A DNA stretch of 64,000 nt. Source: Butyricimonas faecihominis. Lineage in GTDB: Bacteria > Bacteroidota > Bacteroidia > Bacteroidales > Marinifilaceae. Made by a program: the position numbers and the translations under genes. The stretch covers positions 4,035,880 to 4,099,879 of the forward strand of contig NZ_AP028155.1 of the NCBI RefSeq assembly GCF_033096445.1, given 5' to 3'. This document shows, piece after piece, positions 17,485-26,807 of the stretch (position 1 is the stretch's first letter; each line of letters opens with the position of its first letter). A model generated the notes under the pieces. That model did not search any database. It was given only the letters and a program-made list of their open reading frames with translations, and was not told the DNA's origin.

Positions 17485-20400
17485 ATGAATAGAATCGTAT
17501 TGACTGTTACTTTTTTACTGGTTGCTTTTTTCGTTCAGGCGGGACCGCTTTGGATGCGTTATCCGAAGATTTCGCCCGATGGAAAGCAAATTGCATTTAG
17601 TTATAAGGGGGATATTTATGTTGTCCCCGCGGAAGGTGGCGAGGCTCGCCAGTTGACCACGCATCCGGCGTATGAATCGCATCCCGTGTGGTCTCCGGAT
17701 GGGAAACAGATCGCCTTCACGAGTGATCGGAATGGTAATTTCGATATTTTCGTGATGTCGGCCCGGGGAGGTGATGCCCGGCAAGTGACGACAAATTCAG
17801 CCAAGGAGATACCCTACACGTTTACCCCGGATGGAAAAGAAATTGTTTACGGGACGCAAATGAGTGATCCCGCGCAGAGTGCTTTATTTCCGGCAGGTTC
17901 CATGACCGAATTGTATGCCATATCGGTGGATGGGGGACGTCCCCGGCAGATATTGGCAACCCCGGCGGAAGAGATTTGTTTCTTCAAATCGGGTGATGCT
18001 TTCTTGTACCAAGATAAAAAGGGCGGGGAGAATGAATGGCGTAAACATCATACCTCTTCTATCACACGTGATATTTATCGCTATGATATGAAAAGTGGGA
18101 AACATACCCGTCTGATTGATCGGGCGGGGGAAGATCGTTCTCCCGTGTTGTCTCCGGACGAACAAAGGGTATATTTTCTGAGTGAGCGGGAAGATTCGTT
18201 TAACGTGTACTCGTTCCCGGTGGCTGATCCTTCTGCCGTGAAGGCAGAGACTTCTTTCAAGACTCACCCCGTGCGTTTCTTGAGTGTTGCGGGTAACGGG
18301 CGTTTGTGTTTTGGTTATGACGGTGAAATATACGTGAAAGATGCATCCGGAAGTCCCAAGAAAGTGAAAGTGGATATTATTGGTGACAATGCGAAAGATA
18401 ATATCGCCTCGTTGCGTTTTACTTCCGGGGCAACTAGTGCGACTATTTCCCCGGACGGGAAACAGGTGGCCATGATTATCCGGGGAGATGTGTTCGTGAC
18501 TTCCACCGATTACACGACGACGAAACAAGTTACCACGACTCCGGAGGGAGAGAAGTGGTTGAGCTTTGCTCCTGACAACCGTACAATTGCTTATGCCAGC
18601 GAACGGGGAGGAAATTGGAATATCTACACGGCGAAAATTGCTCGTGAGGAAGAGGTGAATTTCCCGAATGCAACTTTAATCGAAGAGGAAGCTGTTCTCC
18701 CGGTTTCAACCAAAGAGCGGTTTGCCCCACAATTCTCTCCGGATGGAAAGGAATTGGCCTTTATCGAGGATCGTACAAAATTGATGGTCGTTGATTTGAA
18801 GACGAAGAAGGTACGACAGGTGGCGGACGATAAATATCAATATCGCACGGGGGACGGTTTCACCTATACATGGTCTCCCGACGGGAAATGGTTCGCGATG
18901 GAAATCATCGGGAATCGTCACGATCCGTATAGTGATATTGCCATCGTGAGTGCCGATGGGAAAGGGGAAGTTGTAAACCTGACGAATAGCGGCTATTTTG
19001 ATAGTAATCCCCGGTGGGTGCTGGATGGAAATGCCATCTTGTTTTCCAGTGAACGTTACGGGATGCGTAACCATGCATCGTGGGGTTCTTTGCAGGATGT
19101 GATGATCGTGTTCATGAATCAGGATGCTTACGATAAATTCCGTTTGAACAAGGAAGATTACGAGTTGCTGAAAGAGGAGGAGAAACGTATGGCCTCTCTG
19201 AAAAATAAAGAACAGAAAGAGGATCAGAAAGATAAAAAAGGCGAGACGAAACCCGCCGTGAAAGAGAAAAAGAATATTGAGGTCGAACTGCAAGGTATCG
19301 AGGACCGGGTGATGCGGTTAACGCCGAATTCTTCACAATTGGGAGATGCGATATTAAGCAAGAGTGGCGACAAGCTTTATTACATGGCCTCTTTCGAGGG
19401 AGGTATGGATTTGTGGGTGAGCGATCTGCGTTCACGGAGTACCAAGGTGATGCATAAGCTGAACAGCGGTTGGGCGTCTTTGGAGATGGATAAGGACGGG
19501 AAAGATCTGTTCCTGTTGGGAGGACGTTCCATGCAGAAGATCAATCTGGGTTCGGAGAGAAGAAGTCCGATTGCGTATTCTGCCGAAATGAAACTGGATC
19601 AGGCTGCCGAGCGGGCATATATGTTTGATCGGGTGCGTCGTCAGGAGGCCAAACGTTTCTACGAGAAGAATATGCACGGTGTGGATTGGGCAAAAATGAC
19701 CAAGGCTTACGAGAAGTTTTTACCTTATATCAATAACAACTATGATTTCTCCGAGTTATTGAGTGAGTTGTTGGGTGAGTTGAACGTTTCACACACCGGA
19801 TCGGGTTACCGCCCCGGGTCAAGAGGTGAGGCAACTGCCGAGCTGGGTCTCTTGTTGAACGTGAACTATGCAAAGGACGGGTTGCTGGTTGACGAGGTGT
19901 TGGAGAAAGGACCTTTTGATAATGTCCGTTCGAAGTTGAAAGCCGGAATGGTCATCGAGAAAATTGACGGGCAGACGGTGAAAGCCGGGGAAGATTACTA
20001 TCCCCTGCTGAGAGGTAAGTCCGGTAAACGTGTATTGTTCTCTATTTATGACCCCACTACCAAGGAACGTTGGGATGAGGTGATCGAGCCGATTTCAAAG
20101 GGTACGATGAACGGGTTACTTTACCGGCGGTGGGTAAAACAAAGAGCTGCCGATGTGGACCGTTTATCGGGAGGACGTTTGGGCTACGTGCATATTTCCA
20201 GTATGGACGATCCAAGTTTCCGTTCCGTGTATGCCGATATTCTGGGTAAATATAATGACCGGGAAGGAATTGTGATCGACACTCGTTTCAATGGTGGTGG
20301 CCGTTTGCACGAGGATATTGAGATTCTGTTCAGTGGTAAGAAATATTTTACGCAAGTCGTTCGGGGGCGGGAGGCTTGCGATATGCCAAGCCGTAGGTGG

Positions 20401-20736
20401 AATAAGCCTTCGATTATGGTGACCTGTGAGGCGAATTACTCGAACGCCCACGGAACGCCTTGGGTTTACCAACATCAAGGGATCGGTAAGGTTGTCGGAA
20501 TGCCTGTGCCGGGAACCATGACGAGCGTGTCTTGGGAGACTTTGCAGGACCCGACGCTATATTTTGGGATTCCGATCGTCGGTTACCGTTTACCGGACGG
20601 TAGCTATCTGGAGAATAAACAACTGGAACCGGATGTGAAGATTGCTAACTCTCCGGAGAAGATTATTAAGGGAGAGGACGAGCAATTGGAGACAGCGGTG
20701 AAGGAGTTGTTGAAAGAGATTGACTCGAAGAAATAA
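17485..20736 (+). CDS. Tricorn-type S41 protease with beta-propellers and PDZ domain
   Basis: A 1083-aa secreted protease with signal peptide (LTVTFLLVAFFVQAG). Residues 22-620 are built from PD40/TolB-like propeller blades, seen as repeated ISPDGKQIAFS and WSPDGKQIAFTSDRNG units. A charged linker with KNKEQKEDQKDKKGETK is near 570-595. A PDZ domain (about 785-875, LLVDEVLEKGPFDNVRSKLKAGMVIEKIDG) is followed by the S41 core (about 895-1065). The likely nucleophile is S986 in EANYSNAHG. Tricorn homologues degrade peptides; in Bacteroidota the place of action is probably the periplasm. It starts 24 bp after the small amidohydrolase-like gene. Confidence 0.94.
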   Translation: MNRIVLTVTFLLVAFFVQAGPLWMRYPKISPDGKQIAFSYKGDIYVVPAEGGEARQLTTHPAYESHPVWSPDGKQIAFTSDRNGNFDIFVMSARGGDARQVTTNSAKEIPYTFTPDGKEIVYGTQMSDPAQSALFPAGSMTELYAISVDGGRPRQILATPAEEICFFKSGDAFLYQDKKGGENEWRKHHTSSITRDIYRYDMKSGKHTRLIDRAGEDRSPVLSPDEQRVYFLSEREDSFNVYSFPVADPSAVKAETSFKTHPVRFLSVAGNGRLCFGYDGEIYVKDASGSPKKVKVDIIGDNAKDNIASLRFTSGATSATISPDGKQVAMIIRGDVFVTSTDYTTTKQVTTTPEGEKWLSFAPDNRTIAYASERGGNWNIYTAKIAREEEVNFPNATLIEEEAVLPVSTKERFAPQFSPDGKELAFIEDRTKLMVVDLKTKKVRQVADDKYQYRTGDGFTYTWSPDGKWFAMEIIGNRHDPYSDIAIVSADGKGEVVNLTNSGYFDSNPRWVLDGNAILFSSERYGMRNHASWGSLQDVMIVFMNQDAYDKFRLNKEDYELLKEEEKRMASLKNKEQKEDQKDKKGETKPAVKEKKNIEVELQGIEDRVMRLTPNSSQLGDAILSKSGDKLYYMASFEGGMDLWVSDLRSRSTKVMHKLNSGWASLEMDKDGKDLFLLGGRSMQKINLGSERRSPIAYSAEMKLDQAAERAYMFDRVRRQEAKRFYEKNMHGVDWAKMTKAYEKFLPYINNNYDFSELLSELLGELNVSHTGSGYRPGSRGEATAELGLLLNVNYAKDGLLVDEVLEKGPFDNVRSKLKAGMVIEKIDGQTVKAGEDYYPLLRGKSGKRVLFSIYDPTTKERWDEVIEPISKGTMNGLLYRRWVKQRAADVDRLSGGRLGYVHISSMDDPSFRSVYADILGKYNDREGIVIDTRFNGGGRLHEDIEILFSGKKYFTQVVRGREACDMPSRRWNKPSIMVTCEANYSNAHGTPWVYQHQGIGKVVGMPVPGTMTSVSWETLQDPTLYFGIPIVGYRLPDGSYLENKQLEPDVKIANSPEKIIKGEDEQLETAVKELLKEIDSKK

Positions 20737-20743
20737 AAGGGAG

Positions 20744-20778
20744 AAACGGCAGGCCAAAGGGATGAAGGCCTGCCGTTT
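20744..20778. terminator. Bidirectional terminator after the tricorn protease gene
   Basis: A perfect 12-bp stem (20744-20755 aaacggcaggcc with 20767-20778 ggcctgccgttt) lies between converging genes. T runs are short on both sides but the stem is very stable. Confidence 0.85.
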
Positions 20779-20782
20779 CGGT

Positions 20783-22246
20783 TTACATGAGAGGTTGAAG
20801 CCTCCCGTCTTGCATGATTAATAATATCTTATCTTTATTTAGTCTGGAACGTACACCCCAGTCAAAATCCCTCAAGTTTCTCAAGTATTGACTTGTTTGG
20901 GGTGGAAGGAGTACTTTCTTATTTTCAGGCAGGTATAGAGACAGTGTCACTCTTTGAGCCCTCCATTGTCCTGCGAGCTTGATGTAATTATCAAATCGGA
21001 GCGTGTCGTTCTTGTAATTCCAGTTAAAGTCCATGTTGTCATACACCGGCTTTTCTTCTTGGGTATAAAATTGCACACGTAATGTCGGGGTTGTGTCATC
21101 GGTCGAGTATACCCTGATGTCCGGGGCAATCATGTTGCTGGAGGCTAATTGGAACACGTCTTGGTCTATGTAAAGATTTTCAGGTAGTTTGTAGCGTTCA
21201 TTTACAAGTAGGACGAGCGTGTCCTGTTGACTGAGTTCGAGCGATTCTCCATAGCGGGTACCTTTAATCGACCAGCTTCGACCTTCGCTGATCCCCACGA
21301 CTATGAGCATAACGAGTCCCAGCATCCAACACGAGAGGGCAGAAAGGGCGATCACTTTGTTATTACTCTTGAAGGAGAATAACAATTTGATCGCCATATA
21401 AATGATCATGATAATAGGAATTCCAATCAAGAATGATATAGCGATTTTACCCAAAGTGAAGTTTAAGGGAGTGAACGCGTAGGCGAGTTCCATAAAACCA
21501 CTTTTCCAAGGATAAAGGTTAGGTAAGAATAATGCCGACAAGAAGGCGAACAGCATGAAGATTCCCCAGACGAAGAGGGCCACGCCGATAATAATGGCCA
21601 ACACTTTCCCGATAATGGTAAATACTTCGCATAAGCCTTCGCCTACCCGGTTCACGAAAGCGGCACCCTTGCCGTTTTTAATCTCCTGATACTCGTCTTT
21701 TATAGAGCGTTCGATGTTGGAGACATTTATATTTTCTCCTTTCATTTCGAGTTTCTGTTTGGTCGTTTTGGCCTTGGGGACGGCAATCCACAAAATGATA
21801 TACACGATAATGAATATTCCATAGTAGAAGGACAGAAGTACGAAACCTATCCGGATGAGCAAGGGGGATATTCCCCAATATGCGGCTAATCCCCCGGCCA
21901 CTCCACCAAGTACTTTGTTATCCGGGTTGCGGTATAGTTTTTTTGCCTGTTTCGGGGCGGATTTTCGGGGCTGCTCGTCTTCGTCGATGATGTCGTCAGG
22001 TGTACCCATCGTGGCGATTGCCTGATCCACGTCATCGAGAGTGATCACCTCGCGGAACTGTCCTTTCAAGTTTTCCGTGAAAAGCTCCCCGATCCGGTTC
22101 TCGATGTCATCCATGATCTCGTTACCGTCTTCTTCTTGCGTGTAATATGTTTTGAGGGTATTGATGTATTCTTGTAGTTTTTCCAAAGCGTCTTCATCGA
22201 TGTGGAAAATCTTACCGCTTAAGTTTATAGTATATGTTTTTTTCAT
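20783..22246 (-). CDS. PspC domain membrane protein (487 aa)
   Basis: Domains in order start with an N-terminal 90-residue module beginning MKKTYTINLSGKIFHIDEDALEKLQEYI, which looks like a folded cytosolic adaptor. A PspC domain follows near residues 104-165 (LYRNPDNKVLGGVAGGLAAYWGISPLLIRIGFVLLSF). Several membrane helices lie between about 205 and 325. An extracytoplasmic beta-rich C-terminal domain (about 330-487) resembles the sensor-like end of toastrack-type proteins. It is last in the padR-pspC-pspC operon and paralogous to the gene 11 bp upstream. The role is probably envelope stress sensing, by analogy to PspC. Confidence 0.88.
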   Translation of the reverse strand: MKKTYTINLSGKIFHIDEDALEKLQEYINTLKTYYTQEEDGNEIMDDIENRIGELFTENLKGQFREVITLDDVDQAIATMGTPDDIIDEDEQPRKSAPKQAKKLYRNPDNKVLGGVAGGLAAYWGISPLLIRIGFVLLSFYYGIFIIVYIILWIAVPKAKTTKQKLEMKGENINVSNIERSIKDEYQEIKNGKGAAFVNRVGEGLCEVFTIIGKVLAIIIGVALFVWGIFMLFAFLSALFLPNLYPWKSGFMELAYAFTPLNFTLGKIAISFLIGIPIIMIIYMAIKLLFSFKSNNKVIALSALSCWMLGLVMLIVVGISEGRSWSIKGTRYGESLELSQQDTLVLLVNERYKLPENLYIDQDVFQLASSNMIAPDIRVYSTDDTTPTLRVQFYTQEEKPVYDNMDFNWNYKNDTLRFDNYIKLAGQWRAQRVTLSLYLPENKKVLLPPQTSQYLRNLRDFDWGVRSRLNKDKILLIMQDGRLQPLM

Positions 22247-22257
22247 GATATGGGTGA

Positions 22258-23334
22258 TTAAGCTATATGTTGGTTTAGGGACTTAATGTACAATGCGTTG
22301 TCGAGAATATGGTTGGGCTGTTCCTGTTCGTGAATCACCCCGTAATTCTGGTGGTGCCGGGTGCTGTGTCTTTGAGCCGTGAAAATGGAAAATGCTAGAG
22401 CGAAGATCCAAAGAATCAAGGTATAGATGATCACTTTCTTGTTATTGCTTTTGAATGGAACAAATACTTGGACCAAAAGGTAGAATAACAAGAAAATGGG
22501 TATGACGATAAGTGCCCCCGTGGCTAGTTTGAAAGAGAATAACATGCCGGGGATGTCCGTGTAGATATGCGAGTGAAAAAGGTTGAATGTGCTAAGGCCC
22601 GGTACGATGTGACCAAAAAGATAATTTACCGGAAAGCTGATTAACTTGGTTAAAAAGTTGAACGAGAGGATAAAACACAGGACGATCCCGCCAATCAACA
22701 GGGCATCCCGGGTTTTGCTGCTACGTTGGTGTGCGTATTTCTCTCTGGCATTTTGGAAACCTTCCCGGACGGAATCTTCGATGTTGGAAACATTGATGCC
22801 CTTTCCTCTCATTTGTAGTCTTTGTCGTGGCGTGACGGCTTTCGGGACCAGCATCCACATGAAGATATAGACAAGGAAGAAGATTCCATAAACGAACATC
22901 ATCAACAGGAAACATACACGTGTGAGGGTGACCGGAATTCCCAAGTACGTGGCGAGCCCGGAGGCCACGCCTCCCAAGATGCGGTCTTGCGGGTCCCGGA
23001 ACAGTTTTCTGGGTAAAGTCTTTTCCGAGCGAGTCTCTTGTTGTTGGGCAGTTTCCCGGGGAGCCTCTTCGTCAAAAATGTCTTCCGGTTTTCCCATGAT
23101 GGAAATGGCTTGTTCCACGTCGGGGATCGAGACGGATTCCCGGTTTTCCTGTTTCAGGTTTTCTATGAATAATTCGGCCAACCGACTTTCGATGTCGTAC
23201 ATGATTTCTTCCCCGTCTTCTCCTTTGGAGTAGTGGGCTTTCAGCGCGTTGATGTATTGCTGTAATGATTCCAGTGCGTCATCGTCAATATTGAGTACCT
23301 TGCCGCCTAGGTTAATAGTAAATGTTTTTTTCAT
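22258..23334 (-). CDS. PspC domain membrane protein (358 aa)
   Basis: Paralogue of the neighbouring 487-aa protein. It has the same N-terminal module (MKKTFTINLGGKVLNIDDDALESLQQYINAL) and a PspC domain near residues 107-165 (KLFRDPQDRILGGVASGLATYLGIPVTLTRVCFLLMM). Two or three further membrane helices follow. It lacks the long beta-rich C-terminal domain and ends in a short His-rich tail (QRHSTRHHQN). It lies 12 bp downstream of the PadR gene, so it is probably under PadR control. Confidence 0.88.
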   Translation of the reverse strand: MKKTFTINLGGKVLNIDDDALESLQQYINALKAHYSKGEDGEEIMYDIESRLAELFIENLKQENRESVSIPDVEQAISIMGKPEDIFDEEAPRETAQQQETRSEKTLPRKLFRDPQDRILGGVASGLATYLGIPVTLTRVCFLLMMFVYGIFFLVYIFMWMLVPKAVTPRQRLQMRGKGINVSNIEDSVREGFQNAREKYAHQRSSKTRDALLIGGIVLCFILSFNFLTKLISFPVNYLFGHIVPGLSTFNLFHSHIYTDIPGMLFSFKLATGALIVIPIFLLFYLLVQVFVPFKSNNKKVIIYTLILWIFALAFSIFTAQRHSTRHHQNYGVIHEQEQPNHILDNALYIKSLNQHIA

Positions 23335-23346
23335 GAGCGGGGGATA

Positions 23347-23682
23347 TTAGTTGTTATGGTTTTCTTTAATGCTGTTCACAGCAGAGGTCAATTCATTCCA
23401 TGAGTTTTCGAGTTCCTTGAGAAAATCTCGTCCTTGTTCCGTGATGCTGTAATATTTGCGGGGAGGGCCTTGCTGTGACTCTTCCCAGCGGTATGACAAT
23501 AATCCGGTATTCTTCAGCCGGGTTAATAAAGGGTATATCGTCCCCTCGACCACGATCATCTTGGAGGCTTTCAGTTTACTGATGATGTCCGGCACGTAGG
23601 CGTCCTGTTGCGCGATGATCAGTAAAATGCAGTATTCCAAGATACCCTTCCTCATTTGAGCTTGTGTGTTTTCAATGTTCAT
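23347..23682 (-). CDS. PadR-family transcriptional regulator
   Basis: A 111-aa winged-helix repressor of the small PadR-s1 type. It has GILEYCILLIIAQQDAYVPDIISKLKASKMIVVEGTIYPLLTRLKNTGLLSYRWEESQQGPPRKYYSITEQG, the full DNA-binding domain, and then a short dimerisation helix. The ATG at 23682 (MNIENTQAQMRKG) is preferred over a longer frame from 23739, because the latter would start upstream of the predicted -7 box. It opens the operon with two PspC genes; in other bacteria PadR proteins often autoregulate such operons. Confidence 0.93.
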   Translation of the reverse strand: MNIENTQAQMRKGILEYCILLIIAQQDAYVPDIISKLKASKMIVVEGTIYPLLTRLKNTGLLSYRWEESQQGPPRKYYSITEQGRDFLKELENSWNELTSAVNSIKENHNN

Positions 23683-23707
23683 CTCTTGGTTCTTTTGTAA
23701 TGCCAGA

Positions 23708-23752
23708 CAAAGATATGAATAAAAAATAGTATTATGCAATACATAGTACTAT
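23708..23752 (-). promoter_or_regulatory. Promoter and candidate PadR operators
   Basis: On the minus strand the -7 element is TATCTTTG (23708-23715), with ATTG (23737-23740) 21 bp upstream. Two related 10-bp near-palindromes, atagtattat (23726-23735) and atagtactat (23743-23752), start 17 bp apart and cover the -33 region. That is where an autoregulating PadR dimer would bind. Confidence 0.6.
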
Positions 23753-23858
23753 TAATTTTAATATTTTATTCTTTCCATCGGAATAAACGGTCGGGGAACT
23801 TTAAAACGTTTTCGTTGATTTTCCTTGATAGTAAGGCGTTAAACTGGATATTAAAGAT

Positions 23859-23866
23859 TAACTTTG
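23859..23866 (+). promoter_or_regulatory. Candidate -7 element (TAACTTTG) for gpmI
   Basis: A perfect TAnnTTTG match, 40 bp before the gpmI ATG. No clear TTTG is found at 19-21 bp upstream. Confidence 0.5.
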
Positions 23867-23906
23867 TCGTGAATTTAGAAAAGTAAATAACAAAAATAAA
23901 ATAGAT

Positions 23907-25427
23907 ATGAAAAGAGTTTTATTGATGATACTGGATGGTTGGGGTGTTGGAAAACACGATCATTCGGACGCGATCGGGAGTACTCCGACTCCTAATATCA
24001 CGGAGTTGGCGAGTAATAATCCCCGTGCCTTGTTGTACACGAGCGGGGAGAATGTAGGTTTGCCCGACGGTCAGATGGGAAATTCCGAAGTGGGACACTT
24101 GAATATTGGAGCCGGACGGGTGGTTTATCAGGATTTGGTGAAGATTAACCGGGCTTGTCGGGATCATTCCATTGCCCAAAACCCGGAGATCGTGAAGGCG
24201 TTTAATTATGCCAAGGAGAACGGGAAACAGGTGCATTTCATGGGACTGGTTTCTAACGGGGGAGTACATAGTTCGCTGGATCACGTGTTTGCCTTGTGCG
24301 ATTTGTCGAAAGAGTTCGGGATCGAGAATACTTTCGTTCATTGCTTTATGGACGGTCGGGACACGGACCCGAAAAGTGGAAAGGGTTTTATCGGTGAGTT
24401 GCAGAACCACATGAAACAATCCACGGGTAAGATTGCTTCCGTGATCGGGCGTTATTATGCCATGGACCGGGATTCCCGCTGGGAGCGTATCAAGGAGGCT
24501 TATGATTTGTTGGTAAATGGAGTGGGTACTCCGGTGACGGATGCCGAGGCGGGAGTGCAGGCCTCTTACGACGCGGGGGTGACTGACGAGTTCATCAAAC
24601 CGATCGTTTGCGTGGACGAGGTCGGGAAACCCGTGGGAACGATACAGCCGGGCGATATGGTGATCTTCTTTAATTTCCGTAACGACCGGGCCAAGGAGTT
24701 GACGATCGTGTTGACGCAAGAGGACAAGCCGGATTTCGGGATGAAGACCATGCCGTTGTATTATTGTACGATGACTCCTTATGATGCTAAATTCAAGGGA
24801 TTACATATTTTGTTCGATAAAGAAAACGTGGTGAACACGATCGGGGAATATATTTCCAAGCAAGGATTGAAACAATTGCGTATTGCCGAGACGGAGAAAT
24901 ATGCTCACGTGACGTTCTTCCTGAACGGGGGACGGGAAGAGCCTTTCGAGGGAGAGAGCCGTATTCTGGTACCTTCGCCGAAAGTGGCAACCTACGATTT
25001 GCAACCCGAAATGTCTGCCCCTATCGTGACCGAGAAGATCGTGGAGCAATTGAATGAAAAGAGTGTTGATTTCATTTGCTTGAATTACGCGAACGGGGAT
25101 ATGGTGGGACATACCGGAGTGTACGAGGCCATCCGGAAGGCCGTGGCTACCGTGGATGAGTGTGTTGGGAAGACCGTGGCAGCTGCGCGTGCTAACGGTT
25201 ACGACGTGTTGATTATTGCCGATCACGGGAATGCCGATAACGCGGTGAACGAGGACGGGACGCCGAACACGGCTCACTCGCTGAATCCCGTGCCTTGTAT
25301 CTGGGTTACCGATTCCAAGTGCGATCACCTGCGGGATGGGGTGTTGGCCGATGTTGCCCCCACGGTTCTTGCGATTATGGGACTTCCGCAGCCCAAGGAA
25401 ATGACGGGAAAATCGTTATTAGTTTAA
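23907..25427 (+). CDS. gpmI: 2,3-bisphosphoglycerate-independent phosphoglycerate mutase
   Basis: A 506-aa cytosolic, manganese-dependent glycolytic enzyme that interconverts 3- and 2-phosphoglycerate. It has the metal ligand in ILDGWG (D10), the phosphorylated serine in [14 protein letters not shown] (S60), the [11 protein letters not shown] and [13 protein letters not shown] substrate segments, and the C-terminal [12 protein letters not shown] and [14 protein letters not shown] metal motifs. The length is typical. It stands as a single gene. A MITE-like palindrome begins 11 bp after its stop. Confidence 0.97.
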   Translation: MKRVLLMILDGWGVGKHDHSDAIGSTPTPNITELASNNPRALLYTSGENVGLPDGQMGNSEVGHLNIGAGRVVYQDLVKINRACRDHSIAQNPEIVKAFNYAKENGKQVHFMGLVSNGGVHSSLDHVFALCDLSKEFGIENTFVHCFMDGRDTDPKSGKGFIGELQNHMKQSTGKIASVIGRYYAMDRDSRWERIKEAYDLLVNGVGTPVTDAEAGVQASYDAGVTDEFIKPIVCVDEVGKPVGTIQPGDMVIFFNFRNDRAKELTIVLTQEDKPDFGMKTMPLYYCTMTPYDAKFKGLHILFDKENVVNTIGEYISKQGLKQLRIAETEKYAHVTFFLNGGREEPFEGESRILVPSPKVATYDLQPEMSAPIVTEKIVEQLNEKSVDFICLNYANGDMVGHTGVYEAIRKAVATVDECVGKTVAAARANGYDVLIIADHGNADNAVNEDGTPNTAHSLNPVPCIWVTDSKCDHLRDGVLADVAPTVLAIMGLPQPKEMTGKSLLV

Positions 25428-25438
25428 TATAAAAATGG

Positions 25439-25628
25439 AGAGGTTGTGTCAAAAGTCATTTTTCAAACTCCCTCCCCCCTTCGGGGTACTCCCTCTATAA
25501 ACAGAGGGAGAGTTGAAATACTCCCTGTCTTCGGGAAGAGTCGCCAGCTCCTCCTCTGTTTATAGAGGAGGTGGCACGAAGTGACGGAGGAGTTTTTCGA
25601 GGATAAAATACCTTTTGACACAACCTCT
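25439..25628. mobile_element. 190-bp MITE-like palindromic element
   Basis: The ends are a perfect 17-bp inverted repeat (25439-25455 with 25612-25628; left end agaggttgtgtcaaaag). Inside, hairpin ctccctct-ataaac-agagggag (25489-25510) and hairpin ctcctct-gtttat-agaggag (25551-25570) are themselves reverse complements of each other apart from one base per arm. Outer aaactccctcc and ggaggagttttt segments also pair. The element has no coding capacity. No target-site duplication is evident in the flanks. Its type recalls non-autonomous miniature elements or intergenic palindromes of Bacteroidota. Confidence 0.8.
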
Positions 25629-25691
25629 TTTTTGTTTGTCGTGTATTTGAGATTTTTGTAATTGGCAGTGAGAAAAAGAAAAGTCTTGTTA

Positions 25692-26093
25692 TTACTTCTT
25701 CTTCAATTGTTCTTCCAACAGGGCGACTTTTTCCTGTTCGGCTTTGACTAACCGTTCGTAAAGTTCTACAATTTTGTCTATTGGATTGAACGTGTATTGA
25801 CAATTTTGAGAAAAGAAGTGTTCGTTTTCGCTATTCGTAAACGTGTTAAAATAGTTAATAGTTGCTTCTTCGCTCATCGTTTTCAGGGCCTCCGTGGAAA
25901 CGTGCAATATTTTTGCAATCTTATCAAGCATTTCGTCTTCAATTTGTTCTTTTTGTTCTAATTTTGAAAATGCTTGTTGTGTCATGTTTAACTCGGCCGC
26001 AAGGGTTTCTTGTTTAATCCCTAGCATATCGCGAATGCGTTTTATACTGTGTCCATGGTGTGTTTTGCTCATAGGTATAGTCTCTGTACTCAT
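25692..26093 (-). CDS. XRE-family helix-turn-helix regulator
   Basis: A 133-aa protein. Residues 14-70 form a Cro/C1-type HTH (IKRIRDMLGIKQETLAAELNMTQQAFSKLEQKEQIEDEMLDKIAKILHV). The C-terminal part carries a linker and a coiled coil (NPIDKIVELYERLVKAEQEKVALLEEQLKKK), probably for dimerisation. It is divergently placed from a small coiled-coil gene. The 130-bp space between them holds repeated TTTAC/GTAA half-sites that may be its operators. Confidence 0.9.
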   Translation of the reverse strand: MSTETIPMSKTHHGHSIKRIRDMLGIKQETLAAELNMTQQAFSKLEQKEQIEDEMLDKIAKILHVSTEALKTMSEEATINYFNTFTNSENEHFFSQNCQYTFNPIDKIVELYERLVKAEQEKVALLEEQLKKK

Positions 26094-26119
26094 AGTTGTT
26101 TTATATTCAGTTATACGGG

Positions 26120-26208
26120 CAAATATACGAAATAATTGTTTATTATGGGTTGTAAATTACACCATTTCGGGAGTTATTTACAAGGATTGATTGTAGTTTA
26201 CCTGTAAA
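26120..26208. promoter_or_regulatory. Divergent control region of the XRE gene and the coiled-coil gene
   Basis: A minus-strand -7 box TATATTTG lies at 26120-26127 for the XRE gene. Half-sites cluster beside it: gtaaattac at 26152-26160, tttac at 26177-26181, and the palindrome TTTAC-ct-GTAAA at 26197-26208. The spacing of about 25 then 20 bp and the central position suggest operators for the XRE protein. Confidence 0.45.
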
Positions 26209-26225
26209 TTCTCGACTTTATTTGC

Positions 26226-26486
26226 ATGGGTGTTATAAATAATCGTTTAGAGGAAATGAAAATCTATCAGCGTCAATTGGAAGAATGTTACCGGAAACTG
26301 GAACAAGCCGAGCAAGTCGGGAAAACGAGAGAATTGCGAGTGAGCTTGGGAAAAGTGATTGATAAGATACAATTAATTAATACAATAGATGATTTGATTC
26401 ATAAGAAATCGGAAGAAATGAGACGGTTAGTAGAGGAAGTCTCAGGGGATATTGATGATCTAGCGCGACGGCATCACATCTTTTGA
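26226..26486 (+). CDS. Small coiled-coil protein of unknown function
   Basis: An 86-aa, almost wholly helical, charged protein (NNRLEEMKIYQRQLEECYRKLEQAEQVGKTRELRVSLGKVIDK and KKSEEMRRLVEEVSGDIDDLARRHHIF). It has no signal peptide or membrane helix. I do not recognise a family. It is divergent from the XRE regulator gene, a layout common to regulated accessory gene pairs. The start ATG at 26226 follows directly on a T-rich stretch, with no clear ribosome site, which is usual for Bacteroidota. Confidence 0.6.
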   Translation: MGVINNRLEEMKIYQRQLEECYRKLEQAEQVGKTRELRVSLGKVIDKIQLINTIDDLIHKKSEEMRRLVEEVSGDIDDLARRHHIF

Positions 26487-26573
26487 TATATTTCCCAACT
26501 GGCGATTTTTACATTTTGCCATGATGGATTCTACTGGGGGACGAGACGATTGGGCAGAGTGTGGTTGTAATTA

Positions 26574-26807
26574 TCATGATTGACATGTATTCTCTTTCGC
26601 CTGCCATTCTATCAGTAGTTCATCTGCAAGATATTCATCGCTTAGACAATGCATATCGCCTATTCCTTCGCTTATCAAAGAATAGGTGTCTGAATTATAA
26701 AAGAAATCAAGGGCATCTTCGTATGATATATGAAGATGATCGGCAAACAGTTTAACTATTCGGGCGTATTTCATTTGTAGTATGGTCTTATCTGCTTGCA
26801 TCTTCAA
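26574..26807 (-). CDS. Small protein, third gene of the DUF3990 cassette
   Basis: A 77-aa helical protein (KTILQMKYARIVKLFADHLHISYEDALDFFYNSDTYSLISEGIGDMHCLSDEYLADELLIEW). The YARIV-x-F-A...ALDFFY-S-Y-LISEG...CLSDEYLADELL pattern is one I have seen next to DUF3990 genes. I cannot name the family with confidence; DUF3791-like is the nearest label. Its start overlaps the end of the upstream gene by 20 bp, which implies translational coupling. If the cassette is a toxin module, this is one of two candidate antitoxin or accessory partners. Confidence 0.75.
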   Translation of the reverse strand: MKMQADKTILQMKYARIVKLFADHLHISYEDALDFFYNSDTYSLISEGIGDMHCLSDEYLADELLIEWQAKENTCQS

